From: an uncultured Sterolibacteriaceae bacterium
GTDB taxonomy: Bacteria > Pseudomonadota > Gammaproteobacteria > Burkholderiales > Rhodocyclaceae
Assembly: GCA_937888595.1 (NCBI GenBank)
Contig: CALARK010000001.1
Span: 11,310 to 75,309, forward strand
Direction: 5' to 3'
Length of the DNA: 64,000 nt
Each line of letters opens with the position of its first letter. Within the stretch, counting starts at the first letter, position 1. Below the pieces are notes generated by a model. The model saw only the letters and a list, made by a program, of their open reading frames with translations, did not search any database and had not been told where the DNA came from. Positions 35,249-43,299 of this stretch are shown here, piece after piece. Made by a program: the position numbers and the translations under genes.

Positions 35249-36271
35249 TCATTCGTAATCGGTGTTTTCGTAGGCGGCGCTCAGCTGACCGAGCAGGCGC
35301 TGCGCCGCCGTGACGGGCGAAGCTTCGCCGGCGGACACTTCCCGGCTCAGGCCCGGCAGGGCGGCGCGCACACCCGGATGCTCGCGGAAGCGCTGGCGCA
35401 GGCCCGCGTCGATCAGCTGCCACATCCAGTCGACCGACTGGCGGCGGCGTTTGTCCGCGAACTCGCCGCTCGCCTCCATCGCGGCGCGATAGTCCTGCAG
35501 GGTCGTCCAGGCCTGCCCGATACCATCGCCGTGCAGCGCACTGACCTGCAGCACCGGCGGCTTCCAGTGGACGCTGGCTGGGTGCAGCAAGGAAAGCGCC
35601 GAGCGCATCTGCATCGCGGCGCGTTCAGCAGCCGTCGCGTCGAGGTCGGCCTTGTTGTAGATCACCACGTCGGCCAACTCGACGACGCCCTTCTTGATCG
35701 CCTGCAGGTCGTCGCCGGCATTCGGCAGCTGCAACAGCACGAACACGTCGGTCATACCCGCCACCACGGTTTCGCTCTGGCCGACACCGACCGTCTCGAC
35801 GATGACGACATCGAAGCCGGCGGCTTCACAGACCAGCACCGCCTCGCGCGTCTTTTCGGCGACGCCGCCAAGTGTGCCGGCCGTCGGCGAAGGCCGGATG
35901 AAGGCCATCTCCTGCTGGCTCAGGCGCTCCATGCGCGTCTTGTCGCCCAGGATGGAACCGCCGCTGCGCGACGAGGACGGATCGATCGCCAGCACGGCGA
36001 CGCGCAGGCCCTGCGCGATCAGGTGCAGGCCGAAGGCTTCGACGAAGGTGGACTTGCCCGCGCCCGGCACACCCGTGAGGCCGATGCGCAAGCTGCGGCC
36101 GGTGTGCGGCAGCAGCGCATCGAGCACGCGCGCGGCACGCTGCTGGTGGTCGGTGCGCGACGACTCGACGAGCGTGATGGCCTTGGCGAGCGCGCGGCGG
36201 CGGCCGGCGATGACGCCCGCGACCAGTTCGCAGTCGTCCTGCGTCAAGCCGAGGTCGTTCTGCCGCACCAT
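35249..36271 (-). CDS. meaB: Methylmalonyl-CoA mutase-associated GTPase MeaB (ArgK-type)
   Basis: This 340-residue SIMIBI G3E-type GTPase protects and reloads B12 in methylmalonyl-CoA mutase. G1 is GLTGVPGAGKSTF; others are LAIDPSSSRSGGSILGDKTRM and the downstream EAAGFDVVIVETVGVGQSE and VIYNKADL. It starts at ATG 36271, directly abutting a copy of the dispersed repeat, and lies between mutase and pccB. All four genes run in the same direction. Confidence 0.95.
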   Translation of the reverse strand: MVRQNDLGLTQDDCELVAGVIAGRRRALAKAITLVESSRTDHQQRAARVLDALLPHTGRSLRIGLTGVPGAGKSTFVEAFGLHLIAQGLRVAVLAIDPSSSRSGGSILGDKTRMERLSQQEMAFIRPSPTAGTLGGVAEKTREAVLVCEAAGFDVVIVETVGVGQSETVVAGMTDVFVLLQLPNAGDDLQAIKKGVVELADVVIYNKADLDATAAERAAMQMRSALSLLHPASVHWKPPVLQVSALHGDGIGQAWTTLQDYRAAMEASGEFADKRRRQSVDWMWQLIDAGLRQRFREHPGVRAALPGLSREVSAGEASPVTAAQRLLGQLSAAYENTDYE

Positions 36272-36295
36272 GCCGTCCCGTCAGCGCCGACTTTT
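36272..36295 (+). repeat. Dispersed 24-bp repeat, copy 11 (between mutase and meaB)
   Basis: Two mismatches to consensus. It fills almost the whole gap between the mutase and meaB; its last bases form part of the mutase stop codon (TAA at 36296-36294) and its first base touches the meaB start codon. Confidence 0.85.
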
Positions 36296-38471
36296 ATACG
36301 GAGCCCGGCAGGTGCGACGCACGGATCGTGCGCAGCACTTCATGTGCGCATTGCGGGATCGGCGTACCGGGGCCGAAGATGCCCTTGGCGCCGGCGGCGT
36401 AGAGCGCCTCGTAGTCCTGCGCCGGAATCACGCCGCCGACGAAGACAACGATGTCGTCCGCGCCCTGATCCTTCAGTGCTTTCACGAGTTGTGGCACCAG
36501 CGTCTTGTGACCGGCGGCCAGCGTGGACACGCCGATCGCATGCACGTCGTTCTCGATGGCCTGGCGCGCGGCTTCTTCGGGCGTCTGGAACAGCGGGCCG
36601 ATGTCCACGTCGAAGCCGAGATCGGCGAAGGCCGTGGCGACGACCTTGGCACCGCGGTCGTGGCCGTCCTGGCCGAGCTTGGCGATCATGATGCGCGGGC
36701 GGCGGCCCTCGGCGGCGGCGAATTCCTCGATCTGTTCTCTCACTTCATCCAGTCCCGGGCTGTTGCCGAAAGCTGAAGAATAAACGCCGGAGACGACCTG
36801 ATTGGTGGCGCGATGGCGGCCCCAGACCTTTTCCAGCGCATCCGAAATTTCGCCGACGGTCGCTCTGAGTCTTGTTGCCTTGATGGCGAGGTCGAGCAGG
36901 TTGCCCTCATTTTTCCCACTTGCATCCTTGGCTGCGGCGGTCAGCGCGTCGAGCGCGGCCTGCACGGCGCCATTGTCGCGCTTGCCGCGAATGTCCTTGA
37001 GGCGAGCAATCTGCGCTTCCCTGACGGCATGGTTGTCCACATCGAGGAACTCGATGGGGTCTTCCTTCGCCAGTTTGTACTTGTTCACGCCGACGATCAC
37101 GTCCTGCTTCGAATCGATGCGCGCCTGCTTCTCGGCGGCGCACTTCTCGATCTGCAGCTTGGCCCAGCCGGTCTCGACGGCATGGGTCATGCCGCCCATC
37201 TTCTCGACTTCCTGAATCGTATTCCAGGCCATGTCGGCCATGTCCTGCGTCAGCTTCTCCATCATGTAGCTACCGGCCCACGGGTCGACGACGTTGGTGA
37301 TGTGCGTCTCTTCCTGGATCAGGATCTGAGTGTTGCGGGCGATGCGCGCCGAGAACTCGGTCGGCAGCGCGATGGCCTCGTCCAGCGCATTGGTGTGCAA
37401 GCTCTGCGTGCCGCCAAACACCGCCGCCATCGCCTCGATGGTGGTGCGCACGACGTTGTTGTAGGGGTCCTGCTCGGTCAGCGACCAGCCGGAGGTCTGG
37501 CAGTGGGTGCGCAGCATCATCGACTTCGGGCTCTTGGCGCCGAACTCCTTCATGATCCGCCACCACAAGAGGCGCGCGGCGCGCAGCTTGGCGACCTCCA
37601 AATAGAAGTTCATGCCGATGGCGAAGAAGAAGGACAGGCGGCCGGCGAAGGCGTCCACGTCCAACCCGCTCTTCATCGCGGTGCGCACGTACTCCATGCC
37701 GTCGGCCAGCGTGAAGGCCAGCTCCAGCGCCTGCGTCGCGCCGGCTTCCTGGATGTGATAGCCGGAGATCGAGATCGAGTTGAACTTCGGCATGTTCGCA
37801 GCCGTGTAGCCGATGATGTCGGCGATGATGCGCATCGACGGTTCGGGCGGGTAGATGTAGGTATTGCGGACCATGAACTCCTTGAGGATGTCGTTCTGGA
37901 TCGTCCCCGACAGTTTGTCCTGCGAGACGCCCTGCTCCTCGGCGGCGATCACATAGCCCGCCAGCACCGGGAGAACCGCACCGTTCATGGTCATCGACAC
38001 CGACACCTTGTCGAGCGGGATGCCGTCGAACAGGATCTTCATGTCCTCCACGGAATCGATCGCCACGCCCGCCTTGCCCACGTCGCCGACGACGCGCGGA
38101 TGGTCGGAGTCATAGCCGCGGTGTGTCGCGAGGTCGAAGGCCACCGACACGCCCTGCGCGCCTGCAGCCAACGCCTTGCGGTAGAAGGCGTTCGAGGCCT
38201 CGGCGGTGGAGAAGCCGGCGTACTGGCGGATCGTCCACGGCCGCGCCGCATACATCGTCGCCTGCGGGCCGCGCAGGAAGGGCTCGAAGCCCGGCAACGT
38301 GTCTGCATAGGGCAGGTCGGCCACGTCGGCCCGGGTGTAGAGCGGCTTGACGGTCAGCCCTTCGGGCGTCGTCCAGTTCAGTTTCGACACATCACCTTCG
38401 GGCGCCGATTTGGCGGCGGCCTTGTTCCAGGTGTCGAGGCCCGGAACCGTCACTTCGGGATACTTGCTCAT
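36294..38471 (-). CDS. Methylmalonyl-CoA mutase, single-chain B12 enzyme
   Basis: This 725-residue adenosylcobalamin enzyme interconverts methylmalonyl-CoA and succinyl-CoA. The catalytic barrel (about 50-560) contains RPWTIRQYAGFSTAEASNAF and TVHCQTSG-like RTHCQTSGWSLTEQDPYNN. The C-terminal B12 domain has KLGQDGHDRGAKVVA (the DxHxxG lower-ligand motif) and GGVIPAQDYE. One chain holds both domains. I start at ATG 38471 (MSKYPEVTVPG), not the upstream GTG. A methylmalonyl-CoA epimerase gene is not in the window. Confidence 0.96.
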   Translation of the reverse strand: MSKYPEVTVPGLDTWNKAAAKSAPEGDVSKLNWTTPEGLTVKPLYTRADVADLPYADTLPGFEPFLRGPQATMYAARPWTIRQYAGFSTAEASNAFYRKALAAGAQGVSVAFDLATHRGYDSDHPRVVGDVGKAGVAIDSVEDMKILFDGIPLDKVSVSMTMNGAVLPVLAGYVIAAEEQGVSQDKLSGTIQNDILKEFMVRNTYIYPPEPSMRIIADIIGYTAANMPKFNSISISGYHIQEAGATQALELAFTLADGMEYVRTAMKSGLDVDAFAGRLSFFFAIGMNFYLEVAKLRAARLLWWRIMKEFGAKSPKSMMLRTHCQTSGWSLTEQDPYNNVVRTTIEAMAAVFGGTQSLHTNALDEAIALPTEFSARIARNTQILIQEETHITNVVDPWAGSYMMEKLTQDMADMAWNTIQEVEKMGGMTHAVETGWAKLQIEKCAAEKQARIDSKQDVIVGVNKYKLAKEDPIEFLDVDNHAVREAQIARLKDIRGKRDNGAVQAALDALTAAAKDASGKNEGNLLDLAIKATRLRATVGEISDALEKVWGRHRATNQVVSGVYSSAFGNSPGLDEVREQIEEFAAAEGRRPRIMIAKLGQDGHDRGAKVVATAFADLGFDVDIGPLFQTPEEAARQAIENDVHAIGVSTLAAGHKTLVPQLVKALKDQGADDIVVFVGGVIPAQDYEALYAAGAKGIFGPGTPIPQCAHEVLRTIRASHLPGSV

Positions 38472-38514
38472 GGCACCCACTCCAGTCTTGTCTTGTCATT
38501 TTGGCGAATGATGC

Positions 38515-38548
38515 TTGACATTCGCGAACTTGGATAATACTGTATCCA
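38515..38548 (+). promoter_or_regulatory. Promoter and palindromic operator between mutase and gntR genes
   Basis: A perfect TTGACA (38515-38520) precedes the gntR gene. At 17 bases lies a weak -10, TACTGT. It is overlapped by a palindrome, TGGATA then six bases then TATCCA (38531-38548). TTCGCGAA (38521-38528) is another palindrome. The larger one is a plausible operator for the divergent GntR protein. Confidence 0.45.
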
Positions 38549-38553
38549 TAATT

Positions 38554-39237
38554 ATGAATGCAAGAGACGATTCGCCCTCGATTTCGCGCCCCATTGCCAC
38601 GCCCGCCCTGTACGAACAGGTCGCCGAACGCTTGCGCGCACGCATCTACGCCCACGAGCTGGCACCCGGCGCCTGGGTGGACGAGCAGGCGCTCGCCGAC
38701 GAGTTCGGCATCTCGCGCACGCCGATGCGCGAGGCGCTCAAGGTGCTGGCCGCGGAGGGGCTGGTGGTGCTCAAGCCCCGGCGCGGCTGTTATGTCGCCG
38801 AGATGTCGGAACGCGACCTCGACGAAATCTTCCCCGTGCTTGCCCTGCTCGAGGGACGGGTCGCGGAAGAAGCCACGCGCCGTCTCGCCGACGCCGACTT
38901 TCGGCGGCTGGAATCCATTCATGCCGACCTGGAGCGGCATGCCGCCGCGCACGACGCGGACCGGTTCTTCGAGGCCAACCAAGCCTTCCACAATACCCTG
39001 CAGGAACTCGCCGGCAACCGCTGGCTGTCACAGCTGATCGACGACACGCGCAAGTTCCTCAAGCTCACGCGGCGCGACTCGCTGCGGCTCGACGGCCGCA
39101 TCCACCAGTCCCTCGCGGAACATGCCGAAATACTGGCGGCGATCCGGCGCAAGGATCACGCCGCGGCAGCCCTGCACATGCACGACCACATCCTCTCGGG
39201 ACGTGCGGCACTCGCCAGGCTCTTCACGAAGTCTTGA
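38554..39237 (+). CDS. GntR-family (FCD) transcriptional regulator
   Basis: This 227-residue regulator has an N-terminal winged helix (LYEQVAERLRARIYAHELAP, WVDEQALADEFGISRTPMRE, LVVLKPRRGCYV) and a C-terminal all-helical FCD ligand domain with metal-binding-like residues (DADRFFEANQAFHNTLQE and HAEILAAIRRKDHAAAALHM). Start ATG 38554. It is divergent from methylmalonyl-CoA mutase and presumably controls the propionyl-CoA genes, with an acyl-CoA or carboxylic acid as effector; that is inference. A sense copy of the repeat encodes RRLADADF. Confidence 0.88.
   Translation: MNARDDSPSISRPIATPALYEQVAERLRARIYAHELAPGAWVDEQALADEFGISRTPMREALKVLAAEGLVVLKPRRGCYVAEMSERDLDEIFPVLALLEGRVAEEATRRLADADFRRLESIHADLERHAAAHDADRFFEANQAFHNTLQELAGNRWLSQLIDDTRKFLKLTRRDSLRLDGRIHQSLAEHAEILAAIRRKDHAAAALHMHDHILSGRAALARLFTKS
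38879..38902 (+). repeat. Dispersed 24-bp repeat, copy 12 (in gntR-type gene)
   Basis: Three mismatches to consensus, all transitions. Sense; read as RLADADF. Since this motif is also reasonable protein sequence, this copy is less certain than others. Confidence 0.6.
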
Positions 39238-39321
39238 CGTTGGTATCGCTTTAGTGGTGGCAATGCCATCCGTCTGCTGTCACAATCTTCCTTCTTCTAC
39301 AAACGAACGGGAGGAAGCGAC

Positions 39322-39525
39322 ATGACAAAAGCAAAGCAGTGGCAGTTGCAACCCGGCATCCGCATGGACGAGGCAACGGCAGAGGAGGTCGCCAAGATCG
39401 CCTGCGCCCTCAAATCCCTGTCCATCTTTTCCAGTCTGGTCATGGAGCAGGACGACTGCCCCGCCGACCTGCAGGAGACCGTCGACGAAGGCGTCACGGC
39501 CATCAGCAAGATTTTTGCCGAATAA
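39322..39525 (+). CDS. Small protein of unknown function preceding sqr
   Basis: This 67-residue cytoplasmic protein (start MTKAKQWQLQPGIRMDEATA) ends DEGVTAISKIFAE. It is helical in appearance, acidic in the second half and has no membrane segment. Two Cys are present. A strong GGGAGGA ribosome site precedes the ATG and the sqr gene follows 18 bases downstream, so they are cotranscribed. I do not recognise the family; the position suggests a small partner of the sulfide oxidoreductase. Confidence 0.7.
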   Translation: MTKAKQWQLQPGIRMDEATAEEVAKIACALKSLSIFSSLVMEQDDCPADLQETVDEGVTAISKIFAE

Positions 39526-39543
39526 CAGGAGGAACAGCATCCC

Positions 39544-40821
39544 ATGGCTCACATCGTCATTCTCGGCGCGGGCGTCGGCGGACTCAACGCCGCCTACGAC
39601 ATGAAGGAACAGGTCGGCCCGAACGACAAGGTCACCGTCATCAACGAAAACCCCTATTTCCAGTTCACCCCCTCGAACCCCTGGGTCGCAGTCAGCTGGC
39701 GCACGCGCGAAGACATCACCTTCGACATGGCGCCCTACCTCGAGCGCAAGGGCATCGGCTGCATCGCCAAGGCCGCCAAGCGCGTCCACCCCGAGGAGAA
39801 CCGCGTCGAACTGATCGACGGCAGTTCCGTCAGCTACGACTACCTGATCATCTCGACCGGCCCCAAGCTGGCGTTCGATGAAGTCGAAGGCGCCGGCCCC
39901 GAGCACCACACCAACTCCATCTGCACCGTCAACCACGCCGAGAAGGCGGCGCAGAACTGGGAGAACTTCGTCAAGGACCCGGGCCACATCATCGTCGGCG
40001 CGGTCCAGGGCGCCTCCTGCTACGGCCCGGCCTACGAATTCGCGATGATCATGGACACCGACCTGCGCCGCCGCAAGATCCGCAGCAAGGTGCCGATGAC
40101 CTTCGTCACCGCCGAACCCTACATCGGCCATCTCGGCCTCGGCGGCGTCGGCGATTCCAAGGGCATGATGGAATCGGTGCTGCGCGACAAGCACATCAAG
40201 TGGATCTGCAACGCCAAGGTCACCAAGGTCGAGGCCGGCAAGATGTTCGTCGCCGAGCACAACGACGACGGCAGCGTGAAGAAGGAGCACGAGCTGCCCT
40301 TCAAGTATTCGATGATGCTGCCCGCCTTCAAGGGCGTCGACGCCGTGTTCGGCATCGAGGGCCTTGCCAACCCGCGCGGCTTCACGATCATCGACCAGTT
40401 CCAGCGCAACCCGAAGTATCAGAACATCTATTCGGTCGGCGTCTGCGTCGCCATCCCGCCCGTCGAAGCCACGCCGATCCCGGTCGGCACGCCGAAGACC
40501 GGCTACATGATCGAGTCGATGGTCACCGCCACGGTGCACAACATCCGCCGCGCGATGGACGGCAAGGAGCCGGACCAGAAGGCGACGTGGAACGCCGTCT
40601 GCCTCGCCGACTTCGGCGACAACGGTGCCGCCTTCGTGGCGATCCCGCAGATCCCGCCGCGCAACGTCAGCTGGTTCAAGAAGGGCAAGTGGGTGCACCT
40701 CGCCAAGATCGGCTTCGAGAAGTACTTCATCCGCAAGATGAAGAAGGGCAACACCGAGCCGGTCTACGAGAAATACGTGCTCAAGCTGATGGGCGTCACC
40801 CGCCTGCACGACAAGCATTGA
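39544..40821 (+). CDS. Sulfide:quinone oxidoreductase-type flavoprotein
   Basis: This 425-residue FAD protein begins with a dinucleotide fold (HIVILGAGVGGLNAAYDM). Cys127, Cys159 (GASCYGPAYEF) and Cys353 closely match the spacing of the three redox cysteines of Acidithiobacillus SQR (128/160/356). A C-terminal amphipathic stretch (FKKGKWVHLAKIGFEKYFIR) would anchor it to the membrane. It should oxidise sulfide to sulfane sulfur and reduce quinone. The associated DsrE-like secreted proteins support sulfur metabolism. SQR subtype is not assigned here. Confidence 0.85.
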   Translation: MAHIVILGAGVGGLNAAYDMKEQVGPNDKVTVINENPYFQFTPSNPWVAVSWRTREDITFDMAPYLERKGIGCIAKAAKRVHPEENRVELIDGSSVSYDYLIISTGPKLAFDEVEGAGPEHHTNSICTVNHAEKAAQNWENFVKDPGHIIVGAVQGASCYGPAYEFAMIMDTDLRRRKIRSKVPMTFVTAEPYIGHLGLGGVGDSKGMMESVLRDKHIKWICNAKVTKVEAGKMFVAEHNDDGSVKKEHELPFKYSMMLPAFKGVDAVFGIEGLANPRGFTIIDQFQRNPKYQNIYSVGVCVAIPPVEATPIPVGTPKTGYMIESMVTATVHNIRRAMDGKEPDQKATWNAVCLADFGDNGAAFVAIPQIPPRNVSWFKKGKWVHLAKIGFEKYFIRKMKKGNTEPVYEKYVLKLMGVTRLHDKH

Positions 40822-40831
40822 TGGCCGTGCA

Positions 40832-41608
40832 GTGACGCCGGACGTCCTGTCCGAACGTGACGGTGGCATCGCCACCATCACGCTGTTCAATCCGGGAAAA
40901 CTCAACGCGCTGAACGCCGCCATGTGGCGGCGTCTCGCGGAAGTTTTCCGCACGCTCGATGCGGACGAAAGCCTGCGCTGCGTCGTCGTGCGCGGCGAAG
41001 GAGCGGCCTTCGCCGCCGGCGGCGATCTGGTCGAGATGCAGACGGCGCGGGCCGACATCGACGGCGCGCTCGCATACCACGAGCAGGTCGCTGCGGCGCT
41101 CGACGCCATCGCCGGCTGCCGCCACCCGGTGGTCGCCGCGATCCGCGGCCCCTGCGTCGGCGGCGGGCTGGAAATCGCCTGCGCCTGCGACCTGCGCATC
41201 GCCGGGGAGTCGGCCCGCTTCGGCGCGCCGATCAACCGGCTCGGCTTCTCGATGTATCCGGGCGAACTCGCCGGCCTGCTCCCGCTCGCCGGTCCGGCCG
41301 TAGTCAAGGAAATCCTGCTCGAGGGCCGCCTGCTGACGGCGCAGGAAGCCTACGACAAGGGCCTGCTGACCCGCGTGGTCGCCGATGCCGGCCTCGACGC
41401 CGAAACGGCGGCGACGGTGCAGCGCATCGCCGCCGGCGCCCCGCTCGTCGCACGCTGGCACAAGCAGTGGATCGCGCGCCTGCTCGACGGCAGGCCATTG
41501 ACGGCGGCCGAAAAACGGGCATCCTTCGCATTTCTGGAATCGGCCGACTACCGCGAAGGGCTGGCCGCCTTTCTCGACAAGCGGCCGCCGCACTTCACCG
41601 GTCAATGA
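40832..41608 (+). CDS. Enoyl-CoA hydratase/isomerase family protein
   Basis: This 258-residue crotonase-fold protein starts at GTG 40832. Motifs GIATITLFNPGKLNAL, FAAGGDLVEM and GPCVGGGLEIACACDLRIAG form the CoA site and oxyanion hole. The catalytic Glu positions of classic hydratases are not clear by eye: GAPINRLGFSMYPG follows rather than the usual ARFGLPE..LGL motif. Substrate unknown. It sits, oddly, between sqr and two DsrE-like genes in the same orientation. Confidence 0.85.
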   Translation: MTPDVLSERDGGIATITLFNPGKLNALNAAMWRRLAEVFRTLDADESLRCVVVRGEGAAFAAGGDLVEMQTARADIDGALAYHEQVAAALDAIAGCRHPVVAAIRGPCVGGGLEIACACDLRIAGESARFGAPINRLGFSMYPGELAGLLPLAGPAVVKEILLEGRLLTAQEAYDKGLLTRVVADAGLDAETAATVQRIAAGAPLVARWHKQWIARLLDGRPLTAAEKRASFAFLESADYREGLAAFLDKRPPHFTGQ

Positions 41609-41623
41609 ACTGACGAGGAAACC

Positions 41624-42082
41624 ATGCTCCGCAAACTCCTCCCCCTTGCCGTCGCCGTGCTGGTCGCCGCCCCCCTCTCCCCGGCCATGGCCGAACCCGC
41701 CGCAAAAGTCGGCGCCGGCGGGACGGCAGCGGCCGCCGCAGGGAACCGCATCGTCATCCAGGTCAACGAGGACGACTCGAAAAAATGGAACGCGGTGCTC
41801 GCCAACATCCGCAACATCCAGGCGGAACTCGGCGCGAAGAACGTCGCCATCGCCCTCGTCGCCATCGGCCCGGGGCTGGGCATGCTGACCGCCGACTCGC
41901 TCGCCGCCAACGGCGTGCAGGACGCCCTGGCGACCGGGGTCGAATTCGTCGCCTGCGGCAACTCGATGAAGGCGCAGCACGTCGCGAAGGACGACCTCGT
42001 CAACGGCGTCGGCGTCGCCAAGGCCGGCTACGTCGAGATCATGCGGCGCCAGCAGCACGGCTGGACCTACCTGCATCCCTGA
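41624..42082 (+). CDS. Exported DsrE-like protein 1
   Basis: This 152-residue protein has a signal peptide (MLRKLLPLAVAVLVAAPLSPAMA) and a DsrE/DsrF-like alpha/beta domain (RIVIQVNEDDSKKWNAVLAN, NVAIALVAIGPGLGML, GVEFVACGNSM). One conserved Cys (FVACGNSM) could carry sulfur. An antisense copy of the dispersed repeat encodes KVGAGGTA right after the signal peptide. It is 15 bases after the crotonase gene, in the sqr group. A second, lipoprotein relative follows. Confidence 0.82.
   Translation: MLRKLLPLAVAVLVAAPLSPAMAEPAAKVGAGGTAAAAAGNRIVIQVNEDDSKKWNAVLANIRNIQAELGAKNVAIALVAIGPGLGMLTADSLAANGVQDALATGVEFVACGNSMKAQHVAKDDLVNGVGVAKAGYVEIMRRQQHGWTYLHP
41704..41727 (-). repeat. Dispersed 24-bp repeat, copy 13 (in exported DsrE-like gene)
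   Basis: A perfect match to consensus. It is antisense to the gene, read as KVGAGGTA, just after the signal peptide. Confidence 0.92.
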
Positions 42083-42179
42083 TCACGAAATGGTTTTTTC
42101 ACCGGCGCTGAACTGCTAACCTCCAGCGGCAACCGCGCGCCAGACGCGGACACTTCATTTACCCACCGGAGGAGTCACC

Positions 42180-42611
42180 ATGAAAAAGCTGCTGCCGCTG
42201 TGCCTGGTTTCCGCCGCCCTCGCTCTCGGCGGATGTGCCGGAACCGCCGAACAAAAGCAGGTCAAGACCATCTACCACATCAACGAAGGCAACGAGCAGG
42301 CCTCCGCCGGCCTGCGCAACATCCGCAACCATCTCAATGCCGATCCCGGCGCCAAGATCGTCGTCGTCACCCACAGCAAGGGCGTCGACTTCCTGCTCGA
42401 GGGCGCGAAAGACAAGAACGGCAACGCCTACGATGCGATCGTCGACGACCTCGCCGCCAAGGGGGTCGAATTCAAGGTCTGCAACAACACGCTGGTCTCG
42501 CGCAAGCTCGACAAGCGCAACGTCATCATGAGCGCGAGCATCGTGCCCTCGGGTGTCGCCGAAGTCGGTCGCCTGCAGGCGCGCGAAGGATATGTCTATC
42601 TCAAGCCCTGA
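42180..42611 (+). CDS. DsrE-like lipoprotein 2
   Basis: This 143-residue protein has a lipoprotein signal (MKKLLPLCLVSAALALGGC, lipobox Cys19) and a DsrE-like domain (KTIYHINEGNEQASAGLRNI, KIVVVTHSKGVDFLL, GVEFKVCNNTL). The Cys in KVCNNTL corresponds to that in the gene 1 protein, pointing to a shared fold and possibly a shared sulfur-binding site. A GGAGGAG ribosome site precedes the start. It overlaps the next gene by 20 bases. Confidence 0.82.
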   Translation: MKKLLPLCLVSAALALGGCAGTAEQKQVKTIYHINEGNEQASAGLRNIRNHLNADPGAKIVVVTHSKGVDFLLEGAKDKNGNAYDAIVDDLAAKGVEFKVCNNTLVSRKLDKRNVIMSASIVPSGVAEVGRLQAREGYVYLKP

Positions 42612-43263
42612 ACTGCCCAGCCTCGGGGAGGTCGATACCGTCCTGCTCGACATGGACGGCACGCTGCTCGACCTCCACTTCGACAACCACTTCTGGCAGG
42701 CCCATGTACCGCTACGCTACGCCGAGGCGCGCGGCCTGCCGCACGACATCGCCCGCGACGAACTGATGGCGCGCTATCACGCCCGCGCCGGCACCCTCGA
42801 ATGGTATTCGGTGGATTTCTGGGAGACCGAGCTGGAGCTCGACATCATGCGGCTGAAGGAAGAGGTCGCACATCTGATCGCGGTGCACCCGGCCGTCACC
42901 GACTTCCTCGCCGCGATGCGCCAGGCGGGGAAGCGGCTGGTGCTCGCCACCAATGCCCATCACAAGAGCCTGACGCTGAAAATGGCGCGGACCGGCCTCG
43001 AGCCGCATTTCGATGTACTCGTGAGTTCGCACGCGCTGGGCATCGCCAAGGAAGAGCCCCGCTTCTGGGGCAGGCTGCGCGAACTCGTGCCCTTCGACCC
43101 GGCGCGCACGCTGCTGGTCGACGACAGCCTGCCGGTACTCGACGCCGCACGGGCATACGGGATCCGGCACCTGCTCGCCGTACGCACGCCGGACACGAAA
43201 CTTCCCCCCAAGGACACGCGCGACTATCCGGCCATCGACAGCTTCGCCGAGTTGCTGCGCTGA
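42592..43263 (+). CDS. HAD-family GMP/IMP nucleotidase (YrfG-like)
   Basis: This 223-residue HAD hydrolase has motif I in TVLLDMDGTLLDLHFDNHFW, an alpha-helical cap, motif II (LVLATNAHHKSL) and motif IV (RTLLVDDSLPVLDAAR). The WYSVDFWETELELDI segment is typical of YrfG-type 5'-nucleotidases, which act on GMP and IMP. I start at ATG 42592 (MSISSPELPSL), inside the end of the preceding lipoprotein gene; an earlier ATG in the frame is less likely. Confidence 0.85.
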   Translation: MSISSPELPSLGEVDTVLLDMDGTLLDLHFDNHFWQAHVPLRYAEARGLPHDIARDELMARYHARAGTLEWYSVDFWETELELDIMRLKEEVAHLIAVHPAVTDFLAAMRQAGKRLVLATNAHHKSLTLKMARTGLEPHFDVLVSSHALGIAKEEPRFWGRLRELVPFDPARTLLVDDSLPVLDAARAYGIRHLLAVRTPDTKLPPKDTRDYPAIDSFAELLR

Positions 43264-43299
43264 ACCAGCGGCGCCGACTGCTGCGATAATCGCGGCATC

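Noticed and set aside
38396..38412. Half-match to the repeat (GGGCGCCGATTT) in the mutase gene
   Set aside because: Left arm absent and right arm mismatched.
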